DNA of 64,000 nucleotides from Pseudomonas sp. N3-W (GTDB lineage Bacteria; Pseudomonadota; Gammaproteobacteria; Pseudomonadales; Pseudomonadaceae): NCBI RefSeq assembly GCF_024970185.1, contig NZ_CP103965.1, positions 3,716,001 to 3,780,000 of the forward strand, read 5' to 3'. Shown piece by piece: positions 1 to 8,431 of this stretch (position 1 is its first letter; each line of letters starts with the position of its first letter). The notes under the pieces were generated by a model. It saw only the letters and a program-made list of their open reading frames with translations, ran no database searches and was not told where the DNA came from. The position numbers and the translations under genes were made by a program.

Positions 1-1368
1 TATGACGGCCATGACCACCTGCTGGCGGTCAAACCGCAAGGCAAGTCCGAAACCCTGCGTTTCTATCAGGGCGATCGATTGAGCGATACGCTGCAAGACG
101 GCCAACATACCCAGTTGCTCTACCGGGGGAACCACCCGCTGGGGCAGCAGACGCCGGGTGACGACTCGCGAACCCTGCTGCTGCTCACCGACGCCAAACA
201 GTCGGTTATCGGCGAAAGCCAGGACAGTGAACTGCGTACGGCCGTGTACAGCGCCTACGGCGAACGCAGCAGCGAGGACACACTGCAAAGCCTGCTGGCC
301 TTCAATGGCGAGGTACGCGATCCCGAAAGTGGCTGGTACCTGCTCGGCCATGGTTACCGGGCCTACAACCCGGGGTTGATGCGCTTTCATAGCCCGGATT
401 CGCTGAGCCCGTTCGGTGCCGGCGGCCCCAACTGCTACATGTATTGCGCGGGAAACCCGATCGCCTTCAGCGATCCGACCGGTCATCGCCGCCGTCGCGG
501 TGGTCAGTTCGTGAATAACCCCTGGTTTGCGGCAGTGGTAGGCGGGCCGGCTATAGTGCTGGGCATTATCGCCTCGGTTGTGACGCTGAATCCGGCGCCG
601 CTTGCAGCCGTCGTCAATACGCTCGTCGCATCCACTGCCGGCGCCGCAGGAGCAAGCGCAGCTACTGCTGCAACGGCAGGTGCGGTAGCATCCCATGTTG
701 TACTGGCGGCAGCGAGCCTATCAACCACTTACAACGGGCTGCTTAATCTTGGCATGACCCTGTTTGGAATCGGAGTCGATCAACTAACAACTTTTGTAAA
801 AGATGAGAATGCGTCAGAAGTACTGGGTTATTTTGGGGGTGTCCTGGCACAGGCGTCATTCGTAAAGTTTCATGTGCCTTATGGTGTATCTTTCACAGTC
901 ATTACGCCACAGGTTAGAACCAGACCCGTGCCACCAAGTTCAATGTTGTCGATAGAGGGGCCACCTACCAGCAGGCCTAGGTTAGAAAGTGTGTCCAGCA
1001 GGTACAACATTGCAAGCGCTCCTGACAGGCCACCGGTAACCTATGCTGAACCTGCTGCACGTGCTACCCGTGCTACCCTTGCTACACAACCACAGCAAGT
1101 ATTGCCGATTACGATACATAACAATATGTTAAATACCTTCAACTCCCTTGATTCCGAAATTGGAAGTACAGGGGTAGGTGGAAGCTCTCAGTTAACTGGC
1201 TCAGGCTACACCCCAAGAGAAGTACAAGGGTTAGGCATTGGAGAAACATCATCAAGCACACTAGGCGGCCAAGATTTTTCCGCTTTACGGGGAGCCCGAT
1301 CAAATACAAGGGGCCAGTTATTGAATACAAGAAAAATTGTGATAAAGCCAGCAGAGTCATATAACTGA
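1..1368 (+). CDS. Rhs/TccC-like repeat protein, C-terminal part (5' end outside window)
   Basis: The frame is open from base 1, so only the last 455 residues are visible. The first ~160 residues are an RHS-repeat core end: YD/RY-type repeats, then GWYLLGHGYRAYNPGLMRF and the closing DPTGH motif, which in Rhs and TccC proteins marks the self-cleavage site that frees the C-terminal tip. The tip (about 295 residues) starts with an arginine cluster, then a long Ala/Val/Gly-rich hydrophobic stretch, then a Ser/Thr/Pro-rich tail of no recognised family. The second half of the tip (from about base 770) is clearly AT-richer than the core, as expected for an exchangeable polymorphic-toxin end. No small immunity-type gene follows. 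It could be a TccC-like toxin component or an interbacterial Rhs effector; the missing N-terminus would decide. Confidence 0.85.
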   Translation, partial: YDGHDHLLAVKPQGKSETLRFYQGDRLSDTLQDGQHTQLLYRGNHPLGQQTPGDDSRTLLLLTDAKQSVIGESQDSELRTAVYSAYGERSSEDTLQSLLAFNGEVRDPESGWYLLGHGYRAYNPGLMRFHSPDSLSPFGAGGPNCYMYCAGNPIAFSDPTGHRRRRGGQFVNNPWFAAVVGGPAIVLGIIASVVTLNPAPLAAVVNTLVASTAGAAGASAATAATAGAVASHVVLAAASLSTTYNGLLNLGMTLFGIGVDQLTTFVKDENASEVLGYFGGVLAQASFVKFHVPYGVSFTVITPQVRTRPVPPSSMLSIEGPPTSRPRLESVSSRYNIASAPDRPPVTYAEPAARATRATLATQPQQVLPITIHNNMLNTFNSLDSEIGSTGVGGSSQLTGSGYTPREVQGLGIGETSSSTLGGQDFSALRGARSNTRGQLLNTRKIVIKPAESYN

Positions 1369-1394
1369 ATACAATCAGGTAGCTGCAACTCAAA

Positions 1395-1429
1395 GCGCCA
1401 GACATCTCCCCCACGGATCGTCTGGCGTT
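1395..1429 (+). terminator. Hairpin after the Rhs gene
   Basis: Eight-base inverted arms (CGCCAGAC at 1396-1403, GTCTGGCG at 1420-1427) flanked by AAG and TT lie 27 bases after the Rhs stop. The T-run is short, so termination is plausible but not certain. The rest of 1369-1636 shows no gene. It should hold the promoter of the fimbrial operon, but I see no convincing -35/-10 pair. Confidence 0.45.
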
Positions 1430-1636
1430 AACTCTCCTAAACAACTTCTAACATTTCAACGCTGTTCTTCGATGCAACTGAGAGTTCTCTCATATCCCCC
1501 TCCCCACCCCGCGCCTAAAATCAGCGCCCCGAGACACTGCACAACTCTCATTCACTTTCGCGCGCACTCAAAAAGCGTGCGAGGCCGGCGTTGTCTCGAT
1601 TTCATTGCGCCGGCCGGCAATAAAAGGATTAGAAAC

Positions 1637-2191
1637 ATGAAGAAGTCTCTCCTCGCACTGACCCTGGGTCTGGCCACCAGCCTGGTAGGCACCAGCGCGT
1701 TCGCCAACAGCGTCGGGCAAATCAACTTCACCGGTACCATCAATGCCAACACTTGCCCGGTCGAGCCCATTGATCCGGGTACCGGCGTCTCCGGCCCGAT
1801 CCGTCTGGGCAACGTTGCCGCCTTCGATTTCGGCGGTGCTGTCGACAGAGAAGTGGGCGGACGCGAGTTTGCATTGCGTATCAAGGACGGCGCGGTTTGT
1901 GGTTTCACCGCAGGCGATACCGCCACCGTTCAATTCACCAGTACCCACGGCAACGCAGGCACCGGCGGCAAGTACTACGGCATCCAGACCGGTGGCGCTG
2001 GCGGCGTTGGACTGGCGATCAAAGACAACCTGGGCACCAACATCGACCACGGTACGCAATCCAAGGCCTACCCGCTCAACGCCACTGGCGAAACCCGCAT
2101 GATCTTCAACGCCAAGTTCATCTCCACGCTGGCAGCCGTCACCCCTGGCCCGGTCATCGCCAACATCGACTTCCTCGTCACCTTCCCGTAA
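1637..2191 (+). CDS. Type 1-like fimbrial major subunit (pilin)
   Basis: A 184-residue secreted structural pilin. The start at 1637 is chosen because AAAGGA sits 8 bases upstream and the product then opens with a clean Sec signal peptide (MKKSLLALTLGLATSL...AFA). The in-frame upstream ATG at 1472 would add a non-signal-like extension. The mature protein begins with an alternating hydrophobic strand (VGQINFTGTI) suitable for donor-strand exchange. It has the two pilin cysteines (NTCPV and AVCGF) and ends in a beta-strand (IANIDFLVTFP). It is the first gene of a pilin-chaperone-usher-adhesin operon and is separated from the chaperone by a strong palindrome that may favour pilin mRNA abundance. 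Confidence 0.9.
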   Translation: MKKSLLALTLGLATSLVGTSAFANSVGQINFTGTINANTCPVEPIDPGTGVSGPIRLGNVAAFDFGGAVDREVGGREFALRIKDGAVCGFTAGDTATVQFTSTHGNAGTGGKYYGIQTGGAGGVGLAIKDNLGTNIDHGTQSKAYPLNATGETRMIFNAKFISTLAAVTPGPVIANIDFLVTFP

Positions 2192-2200
2192 CCCCCCCCG

Positions 2201-2232
2201 GCCCCTGGGTACGGCGCGCCGTACCCAGGGGC
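2201..2232 (+). promoter_or_regulatory. Perfect 32-bp palindrome between pilin and chaperone
   Basis: Bases 2201-2216 and 2217-2232 are exact reverse complements (arm GCCCCTGGGTACGGCG), nine bases past the pilin stop. The RNA would form a very stable stem without a following T-run. It is therefore better read as an mRNA-stabilising or attenuating processing element inside the operon than as a full terminator. Confidence 0.7.
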
Positions 2233-2277
2233 GCGAGCGACGTCGCACAAGCGCCCGTGTCGCCCTGAGGTATTTTC

Positions 2278-3033
2278 ATGTTCGGATCGATCAAAGCATT
2301 CTGCCATGACCGCGCAACGCTCCCCTGCGCCCTGACCGCGTTGTTACTGGCTGTTCATGCGCCCGCAAGCCACGGCGCACTGACCCTCAGTAGCACCCGG
2401 GTGGTGTTCGACAGCGATAAACGTAGCGTGTCGCTGGTCGTCGCCAATCCCAGCGATAAAACCTATGCCGTACAAAGCTGGGTCAACACCAGCGCCGACG
2501 ACACCACCACGGCCGTGCCATTCATGGTGTCGCCACCGCTGTTTCGGGTCAATCCAGGCAAAGAGCAGCAGGTCCAGATCAACGGCCTGCCAAATACACT
2601 GCCGAAAGACCGCGAGTCGTTGTTCTATTTCAACGCCCAGGAAATCCCGCAAGTCGACGGCCAACAAACCAACGTGCTGAACATCGCCATTCGCACGCGG
2701 ATCAAATTGTTCTACCGCCCGAGCGAGCTGAAAGACACGCCGGCTTCGCGCCTCAAGGACCTGCAATGGTCGTTGCAGACACTCGGTGGCAAACCCAGCC
2801 TGGTGCTGAACAACCCGACCCCCTTTCATTACACCTTCTATCACCTGCATGTGTCGGTCAACGGCCAGTCTCATCGCCTGGAACAACCCGGCATGAGCGA
2901 GCCGCTCAATCGCCAGACCTATGCCCTGGGCGATATCAAGCCGGGCGCCGACATGCGCGTCTCGTTTACCACCATCAATGACTACGGCGGCATCACCCCG
3001 CTGATCGAACAGCCGCTCCAGACCGGCCCCTGA
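2278..3033 (+). CDS. Periplasmic fimbrial chaperone, PapD/FimC family
   Basis: A 251-residue protein, normal for the family. A signal peptide covers about residues 1-33 (ends ASHGA), followed by the G1-type strand ALTLSSTRVVFDSDKRSVSLVVAN. The chaperone signature region (PPLFRVNPGKEQQVQI, about residues 86-101) and the IAIRTRIKLFYRP stretch of domain 1 are present. It should bind pilin subunits by donor-strand complementation in the periplasm and deliver them to the usher encoded 27 bases downstream. The start at 2278 follows a GAGG-type ribosome site (CTGAGG). Confidence 0.92.
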   Translation: MFGSIKAFCHDRATLPCALTALLLAVHAPASHGALTLSSTRVVFDSDKRSVSLVVANPSDKTYAVQSWVNTSADDTTTAVPFMVSPPLFRVNPGKEQQVQINGLPNTLPKDRESLFYFNAQEIPQVDGQQTNVLNIAIRTRIKLFYRPSELKDTPASRLKDLQWSLQTLGGKPSLVLNNPTPFHYTFYHLHVSVNGQSHRLEQPGMSEPLNRQTYALGDIKPGADMRVSFTTINDYGGITPLIEQPLQTGP

Positions 3034-3060
3034 TCCGCCCATAGAATTATTGCCAGGACT

Positions 3061-5577
3061 ATGATCATGACCCCCTCTTCAGGTCGATGGCGCATGCCTG
3101 CTCGCCTGCGCCTTGCCCACGTTATTTTTATCGGCAGCAGTGGCGCCGCGCTGCTGGAAGTTGGTTACGCATCGGCGAACTCGCCTTTGACGTTCCAGTC
3201 CGGATTCATGCGCCAGGGTGCCGGGAACCCCGCCGACGCCGGACAACTGGCATTGCAGTCGCTGGACAATTTCCAGGACCTGGGGCCGGGGCGCTATCGC
3301 GTCGAGGTTCGAGTCAACCAGGAATATCTGGGGCCCTACGACATCGAATTTGCCCAGGTGGGCGCCGAAGCACTGTCGCCCTGCCTGAACGTCGACCTGC
3401 TTGAGCGATTCGGCGTCCGGCTGGACGCCGTGGAGGATCCGCAACGGCTCGAGGCCGGTTGTATCCATCTGGCGACACTGATCCCCAATGCGCGCACCGA
3501 GTTCGACGGTGGCCGCTTGCAGCTGTCGATTTCCATTCCGCAGATCTCCATGCGCCGTGATGTGGCAGGCCATGTCGACCCCGCACGCTGGGACGAAGGC
3601 ATCAACGCCGCCTTCGTCAACTATCAGCTGTCGGCGCAGCAAGGCTCCAGTCGCTATGGCGCAAACAACAACAGCCAGGACGTGTACCTGAACACCGGCA
3701 TTAACCTGGGTGCCTGGCGCTTTCGTTCCAACCTGAGCGGCAGTCAGGACGGTCAGGGCGAGCGTCAGTGGAGCCGTGCCTATACGTATGCACAGCGCGA
3801 CCTGCCCGGCATGAACGCCAACCTGACCCTGGGCGAAGCGTTCACCGGTGGCGATGTGTTCAAAAGCCTGCCGATCAAAGGCGTGCTGGTCAGTTCGGAC
3901 ACCGGCATGCTGCCTGATACGCAGCAAGCGTATGCCCCCGTCATTCGCGGTGTGGCCCTGAGCCGCGCCAGGCTTGAGGTTCGGCAGAACGGCTATCCGA
4001 TCTATTCCACCTACGTCAGTGCCGGTCCTTATGAAATCGACGATTTGAGCACCGGTGGTGGCAGCGGCGAACTGGAGATCGTACTGACCGAAGCCGATGG
4101 TCAGGTCAGACGCTTCACACAGCCTTACGCCACGCTGGGCAACCTGTTGCGCGAAGGCACCTGGCGCTACAGCGCTGCCGCCGGTCGTTACAACACCAAC
4201 GGCAACCTCGACGATCCCCTGCTGTGGCAAGGCACGCTGGCGTGGGGCAGCGGCTGGGGCTCGACGGTCTATGGCGGCTTGCTGGCCGGCGAGTACTACC
4301 AGGCAGCGAACCTTGGAATCGCCAAGGACCTTGGCGCGATGGGTGCGGTTGCACTGGATGTCACCCGCTCCACGGCAGAGCTCAATACCCCCGACCTGAA
4401 CTCAGCCCAGGGGACGAGTTACGCCGTCAAATACGGCAAGACCTTCCCCACTCGCACCAGCCTGCGATTCGCCGGTTATCGCTACTCCACTGAAGGTTAT
4501 CGCGACTTCGATGAAGCCGTTCGCCAGCGCAGCCAGGACTCAAGCTTTCGTGGCAGCCGCCGCAGCCGCGTGGAGGCTGCGGTCTACCAGAATATCGCTA
4601 CCAGCAGCTCGCTGAACCTGACCCTGTCACAAGAAGACTTCTGGCGCACCGACTATCAACGCCGGCAATTTCAGTTCAGCTTCAATACCCGCCACAAAGA
4701 TGTCACCTATGCGCTGTACGCCAGCCAGTCGCTGGGTGACAGCCGACCGGGCAACGACCGCCAGGTCGGGCTGAGCGTTTCCATGCCGCTGGATTTCGGA
4801 CACACCAGCTCCTTGACCTTCGACATGCAGAAAAGTGGCGACAGTTTCAACCAACGGGCAAGCCTGAGTGGCAACCTCGATCAGAATCGTCTCAGTTATC
4901 GCGCCGGCCTGGCCAATGATGACGGTCGTCGCCAATCAGCCGACCTGTCGCTGGGCTACCAGACCGCTTATGGCAGCCTCGGCGCCGGTTTGAATCAAGG
5001 CAACGACTATCGAAGCCTCTCCGTCAATGCCAGCGGTGCCGTACTGGCGCATGCCGACGGCATTGAACTGGGTCCCTATCTGGGAGAAACCGCGGGCCTG
5101 GTGCATGTACCGGGGATCAAGGATGTCGGGGTCGCCAACTCATCGGCTGCGCGTACCAATGACCGCGGTTATGCACTGGTGCCGTACTTGCGGCCGTATC
5201 GGGTCAACCAGATTGAACTGGAAACCGATCAGCTAGGCCCTGAAGTCGAGATCGACAACGGCACCGCCCAGGTGGTGCCGCGCAGAGGCGCGGTGGTCAA
5301 GAGCACGTTTGCCGCGCGCACCGTCAACCGGTTGGTGATCAGCGCCACGTTCAACGACAAGCCGCTGCCTTTCGGGGCGCAGGTCCATGACGCTGAAAAT
5401 GCGGTGATCGGCGTCGTCGGACAGGCCGGTCAGGTCATGCTCAGCACCCATGATCAACCTCAGACACTCAGTGTTCGCTGGGGCGATCAGGCTGCGCAGC
5501 AATGTGCCCTGAACATCGACCCACACAGCATGGAACAGGCACAGGGCTATCGATTACAGACCCTGACCTGTCGCTGA
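3061..5577 (+). CDS. Outer-membrane fimbrial usher, PapC/FimD family
   Basis: 838 residues, typical usher length. After a signal peptide (to about residue 39) comes the usher N-terminal domain (LTFQSGFMRQG...), the beta-barrel pore with plug domain, and a C-terminal domain with the family's closing cysteine (QTLTCR). It forms the assembly pore through which the pilin and tip adhesin of this operon are polymerised. A second in-frame ATG at 3067 is an equally possible start. It lies 27 bases after the chaperone and 64 bases before the adhesin start. Confidence 0.93.
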   Translation: MIMTPSSGRWRMPARLRLAHVIFIGSSGAALLEVGYASANSPLTFQSGFMRQGAGNPADAGQLALQSLDNFQDLGPGRYRVEVRVNQEYLGPYDIEFAQVGAEALSPCLNVDLLERFGVRLDAVEDPQRLEAGCIHLATLIPNARTEFDGGRLQLSISIPQISMRRDVAGHVDPARWDEGINAAFVNYQLSAQQGSSRYGANNNSQDVYLNTGINLGAWRFRSNLSGSQDGQGERQWSRAYTYAQRDLPGMNANLTLGEAFTGGDVFKSLPIKGVLVSSDTGMLPDTQQAYAPVIRGVALSRARLEVRQNGYPIYSTYVSAGPYEIDDLSTGGGSGELEIVLTEADGQVRRFTQPYATLGNLLREGTWRYSAAAGRYNTNGNLDDPLLWQGTLAWGSGWGSTVYGGLLAGEYYQAANLGIAKDLGAMGAVALDVTRSTAELNTPDLNSAQGTSYAVKYGKTFPTRTSLRFAGYRYSTEGYRDFDEAVRQRSQDSSFRGSRRSRVEAAVYQNIATSSSLNLTLSQEDFWRTDYQRRQFQFSFNTRHKDVTYALYASQSLGDSRPGNDRQVGLSVSMPLDFGHTSSLTFDMQKSGDSFNQRASLSGNLDQNRLSYRAGLANDDGRRQSADLSLGYQTAYGSLGAGLNQGNDYRSLSVNASGAVLAHADGIELGPYLGETAGLVHVPGIKDVGVANSSAARTNDRGYALVPYLRPYRVNQIELETDQLGPEVEIDNGTAQVVPRRGAVVKSTFAARTVNRLVISATFNDKPLPFGAQVHDAENAVIGVVGQAGQVMLSTHDQPQTLSVRWGDQAAQQCALNIDPHSMEQAQGYRLQTLTCR

Positions 5578-5641
5578 ACCGCACTTACATCAATGGCGCC
5601 GGAGCAATGCTCCAGCGCTTTTTCATTGAAGGAAAGCATTC

Positions 5642-6734
5642 ATGAAATCATCTTCACGACCGTGGATGAGCCTGCTGGGGCTGGTGGCTGGTTGTCACCT
5701 GAGCCTGTCCGCACACGCCAATACCTGCACATGGACCGGAGCTGGGGGGGGCAATGGATTTCCAGGCGGACGTGGGCACCGTCTATGTACCGCGTGACGC
5801 TGCAGTCGGCACCATCATCGGCGTCATCGACCAGCGTGTTCGCGCCTCCGCGCCCGGCCATGCGGGCATCAGGTGCAGTAACGACGGCAGCGTTGTCCTG
5901 GACTTCAATGCCCGAGTGCTCACCCCTTTTGAGCATAAAGTGAACGCCCATGTCGGCAGGGGTGGCTCCACCGACCAGATTCTGACGACCAATATTCCCG
6001 GGGTTGGCGCCATCATTACTCTGGAGACTCCGCTTACGGGCACTGGCGGCAATGTCTTTGTACCGGTGGCTGGCTCGTCAGTCGTGCCGTACGACGCGAT
6101 CATCGACCGTAACCTGGTCCTGGCTTTCCAGCTCTTGAACAGCATGTCTACCAGAGTGACACTGGTGAAAACCGGCGTGATTGCACCTGGGCGGCAGTGG
6201 CTGAATCGACAGATGTTCGATGGCTACTTCAGCGGTATCGGCAAAGGCTTCGGTTACGGATTAAGCGGCACGGTGATCCAGTCACAATGCGCAGTAGGCG
6301 CCGATCCTGTGAGCCTCGACCCTGTGCCGCTGGGCGACTGGAACACTTCGGATTTTACTCATCCGGGTTTCACCACCACGCCAACCAGTTTCAGGATTAC
6401 CCTGACCCGTTGCGAATCGGACCCCACTGACCGCAACATAGCCATAGCCTTTATCAGCCTCGACGGGGCCAATGGCTCACTGCCGGAGGGCGACGGCAGC
6501 AATGGCGTATTCAGCTTGAGCTCGGGGTCGACGGCCACGGGCATAGGCATTCAGATATTACGTGCCGATGGCACGCCCGTGCCATTGGGCACCGATGTTT
6601 CCTTTGGCGCCATCAAGGATGGTGTGGACAAGACACTCGATTTCAAGGCCCAGTATTATCAGATCCTCGACAGCAGCCAGATCCGCCCCGGCAAGGCCGA
6701 GGGCGCATTGGGCTTTACCGTGACCTTTCAATAG
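5642..6734 (+). CDS. Fimbrial tip adhesin, out of frame at a G8 tract (phase-variable or broken)
   Basis: The natural start is ATG 5642, with AAGGAAAG upstream and a signal peptide (MKSSSRPWMSLLGLVAG...AHA). In that frame translation stops at 5801-5803 after a run of eight Gs at 5744-5751. The adhesin continues in the +1 frame from about 5754 to 6734 with normal coding character. Removing one G restores a single 363-residue protein: signal peptide, ANTCTW, an N-terminal receptor-binding domain, and a C-terminal pilin domain ending GALGFTVTFQ. It is the last gene of the fimbrial operon, the usual place for a tip adhesin. The frame break could be true slipped-strand phase variation (this copy OFF), a fixed pseudogene, or a homopolymer read error. 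The ATG at 5754 alone would give a 326-residue product lacking a signal peptide. Confidence 0.8.
5744..5751 (+). repeat. G8 homopolymer at the adhesin frame break
   Basis: Eight consecutive Gs directly after the signal-peptide coding region. A G7 tract would fuse the two adhesin frames, and G8 truncates the protein. The tract is in the right position for a translational ON/OFF switch by slippage. Confidence 0.85.
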
Positions 6735-6739
6735 TTGAA

Positions 6740-6763
6740 AAGCCCCTTGAAGAAGGGGCCTGG
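6740..6763 (-). terminator. Terminator of the 481-residue Ig-like gene
   Basis: Stem GCCCCTT / AAGGGGC with a four-base loop at 6742-6759. Read on the minus strand it is followed by TTTTC. It also lies just after the plus-strand adhesin stop and so separates the two convergent units. Confidence 0.75.
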
Positions 6764-6779
6764 TCGGGCAACGTCAGGT

Positions 6780-8225
6780 TCAAGCCTGCAACACCGGCCT
6801 CAGCACGGTAAAAGAAAACCAGCTTTCGCCTCTGTCATAACTGCATTGCGTCAACACGGTGAACTGCCCGCCGTTTCGCAGACTCTCCATGAACGCCTTG
6901 GTTATCGCCGCAGGTACGCCGGCGGTGACTTGCGCCGAAGTGACAGGACGTTTATCCAATACCTTTTCGGTTTTGGGCTGGTTATCGGTGCCGGTACCGT
7001 TAACCGTGATGCTGATCAGGCACTGCGTACTGATAAATGCCCAAGGGCGCTGGATAATAGGCAGCCCCGTCGAGGGTATGTTTTTCTTGAACACCGGGCT
7101 GGTGTGAGGCTCCCCCAGTTGGGGCGGGGAAAACCTGCTACTGGCAATGCCATTGATCTCCAGCGTCAAGCGATCGGACGCCTTGCTCGTACCATCTGGC
7201 AAATGAACGACGTAGTACACCGGAAGGGTTTTGTTGAAGTAAGGCGGCAGCTGTTCCTTGGTGATGAGTACATCCCTGGTCTGCCATGGGACAGGCACGG
7301 TAACGGCAAAGGCTGTACCTGGCTCGCCAAATTGCACCTCGACACCATCTTCCTGATAGTAAACCGCCGCTGCCGGTATGCGCACCGTGGCCCCCCCCTG
7401 CGCGCGCAGCGGATCGAGTGCTCCCCAGTTTTGCGGCGTGCCTCCTATTTCAACCACCCACGGGTACGGTGTGACCCGTTCCGGCCTGATGGCGGCCACC
7501 AGCAACTGGGCCGCAGTGGATTCGGCACTGAGATTGAAAGCACGGTCTTGCACCCGATAGGTGACCTCGCGCTCCCCATCGCCCATGTTGCGAATGAACT
7601 CGCCGGTGAACGTCAGCTTGATCGGGTTCATGTAGTCGAGGTGAGTAAGGGGCGCGGTCCGAAGTTCGTCCGAGGTGCCACCGGCGAGGTTTTTCCAGGT
7701 GGCGATGACCACGTCCCCGGGCGCGGCAGTGGTGTAGGCAGGCACTGTGGCGACTGCCACATCACCGGTGCCGATCAGGTAGTCAATACTGATGACACTG
7801 GTATCAAACTGGAGTTTGCTGTTGGCATTGAGCCGGGGCGGGTCGATGTCGACAGTCAATACTCGGACATCCGACGGTTCTGTCTGCCCCGTGTACATGG
7901 TCAACAGATAGTGCACCTCATGCCGGCCATTGGTCAGAAACGAAGGCGGCACATCGATGTAGTAATCGTCTGGCGCAATCGGCGCGGTCCACGTCTTGGT
8001 ATCGACAGGTTGCCCATCCCAGAACAGCTCCACCGACTCAGGCTCTTGGGGCGACGGATCGGTATTGTTCCAGGGTTCGAATTCAATCTTCAGCGGTTTG
8101 CCTTGAGTGCTGAGCGGCAGAAGGCCCTCCTGTCCGCCGTCTACATCATCGAGCATCACCCGCGTGAACGGTTTGGGCGTCAGGAGGGTGTCCTGGCCGA
8201 TAGAGCGCTTTTGTCTGGACATCAT
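6780..8225 (-). CDS. Ig-like multidomain protein, paralog of the gene at 10874-12919
   Basis: 481 residues (480 from the second ATG at 8222, which is better spaced from GGGAGG). There is no signal peptide and no membrane segment. The protein is a chain of ~100-residue beta-rich modules: one ends TMYTGQTEPSDVRVLTVDIDPP; another contains PAYTTAAPGD, APLTHLDYMNP and GDGEREVTYRVQDRAFNLS. The same modules (HTGQT; PAYT-x2-APGD; GDG-x-V-x-Y-x-D-x-A-x-N-x-S) occur in the 667-681-residue protein upstream, so the two are paralogs. Function is unknown. The fold suggests binding or structural roles, and secretion by an unrecognised route is possible. A lux-box-like palindrome lies 94 bp upstream. The opposite strand is also open but encodes an Arg/His-rich shadow. 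Confidence 0.75.
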   Translation of the reverse strand: MMSRQKRSIGQDTLLTPKPFTRVMLDDVDGGQEGLLPLSTQGKPLKIEFEPWNNTDPSPQEPESVELFWDGQPVDTKTWTAPIAPDDYYIDVPPSFLTNGRHEVHYLLTMYTGQTEPSDVRVLTVDIDPPRLNANSKLQFDTSVISIDYLIGTGDVAVATVPAYTTAAPGDVVIATWKNLAGGTSDELRTAPLTHLDYMNPIKLTFTGEFIRNMGDGEREVTYRVQDRAFNLSAESTAAQLLVAAIRPERVTPYPWVVEIGGTPQNWGALDPLRAQGGATVRIPAAAVYYQEDGVEVQFGEPGTAFAVTVPVPWQTRDVLITKEQLPPYFNKTLPVYYVVHLPDGTSKASDRLTLEINGIASSRFSPPQLGEPHTSPVFKKNIPSTGLPIIQRPWAFISTQCLISITVNGTGTDNQPKTEKVLDKRPVTSAQVTAGVPAAITKAFMESLRNGGQFTVLTQCSYDRGESWFSFTVLRPVLQA

Positions 8226-8315
8226 GACCTCCCATCAGAAATGAATAGTGGCAAGGCAATCAACGGGTTCGCCCCAATCCACAGTGATCATTAATGCGCA
8301 AATACAGTGGCCCGT

Positions 8316-8337
8316 ATACTGTCAAACCTGACAGGTA
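8316..8337 (-). promoter_or_regulatory. Lux-box-like palindrome upstream of the 481-residue gene
   Basis: Minus strand TACCTGTCAGGTTTGACAGT: inverted CTGTCA / TGACAG with a 4-base spacer (core 8319-8334). The same TACCTGTCA-N4-TGACAGTAT element stands before the paralogous gene at 13040-13061. It resembles LuxR-type boxes (ACCTGT...ACAGGT), but other dimeric regulators could use it. Confidence 0.55.
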
Positions 8338-8364
8338 AGGCCCTTATCAACGTGATTTGCGGAC

Positions 8365-8404
8365 AAAAAAAATGCGGCTCATCAAAGATGACCCGCATTT
8401 TTTT
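8365..8404 (-). terminator. Bidirectional terminator after the autotransporter gene
   Basis: ATGCGG...CCGCAT stem with inner TCATC-AAA-GATGA pairing at about 8372-8398, flanked by A-run and T-run on both sides. It is strong for the minus-strand autotransporter that ends at 8432. Confidence 0.85.
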
Positions 8405-8431
8405 CCGACCATTTTGAACCCGGCCGCCGGG

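Noticed and set aside
1472-1636. Longer pilin start at 1472
   Set aside because: Adds 55 residues before a clear signal peptide and has no ribosome site. ATG 1637 has AAAGGA.
6735-8294. Long plus-strand open frame (519 codons) opposite the 481-residue gene
   Set aside because: The product is Arg/His/Gln-rich without domains, while the minus strand encodes a protein paralogous to another gene here, has a good ribosome site and a terminator.
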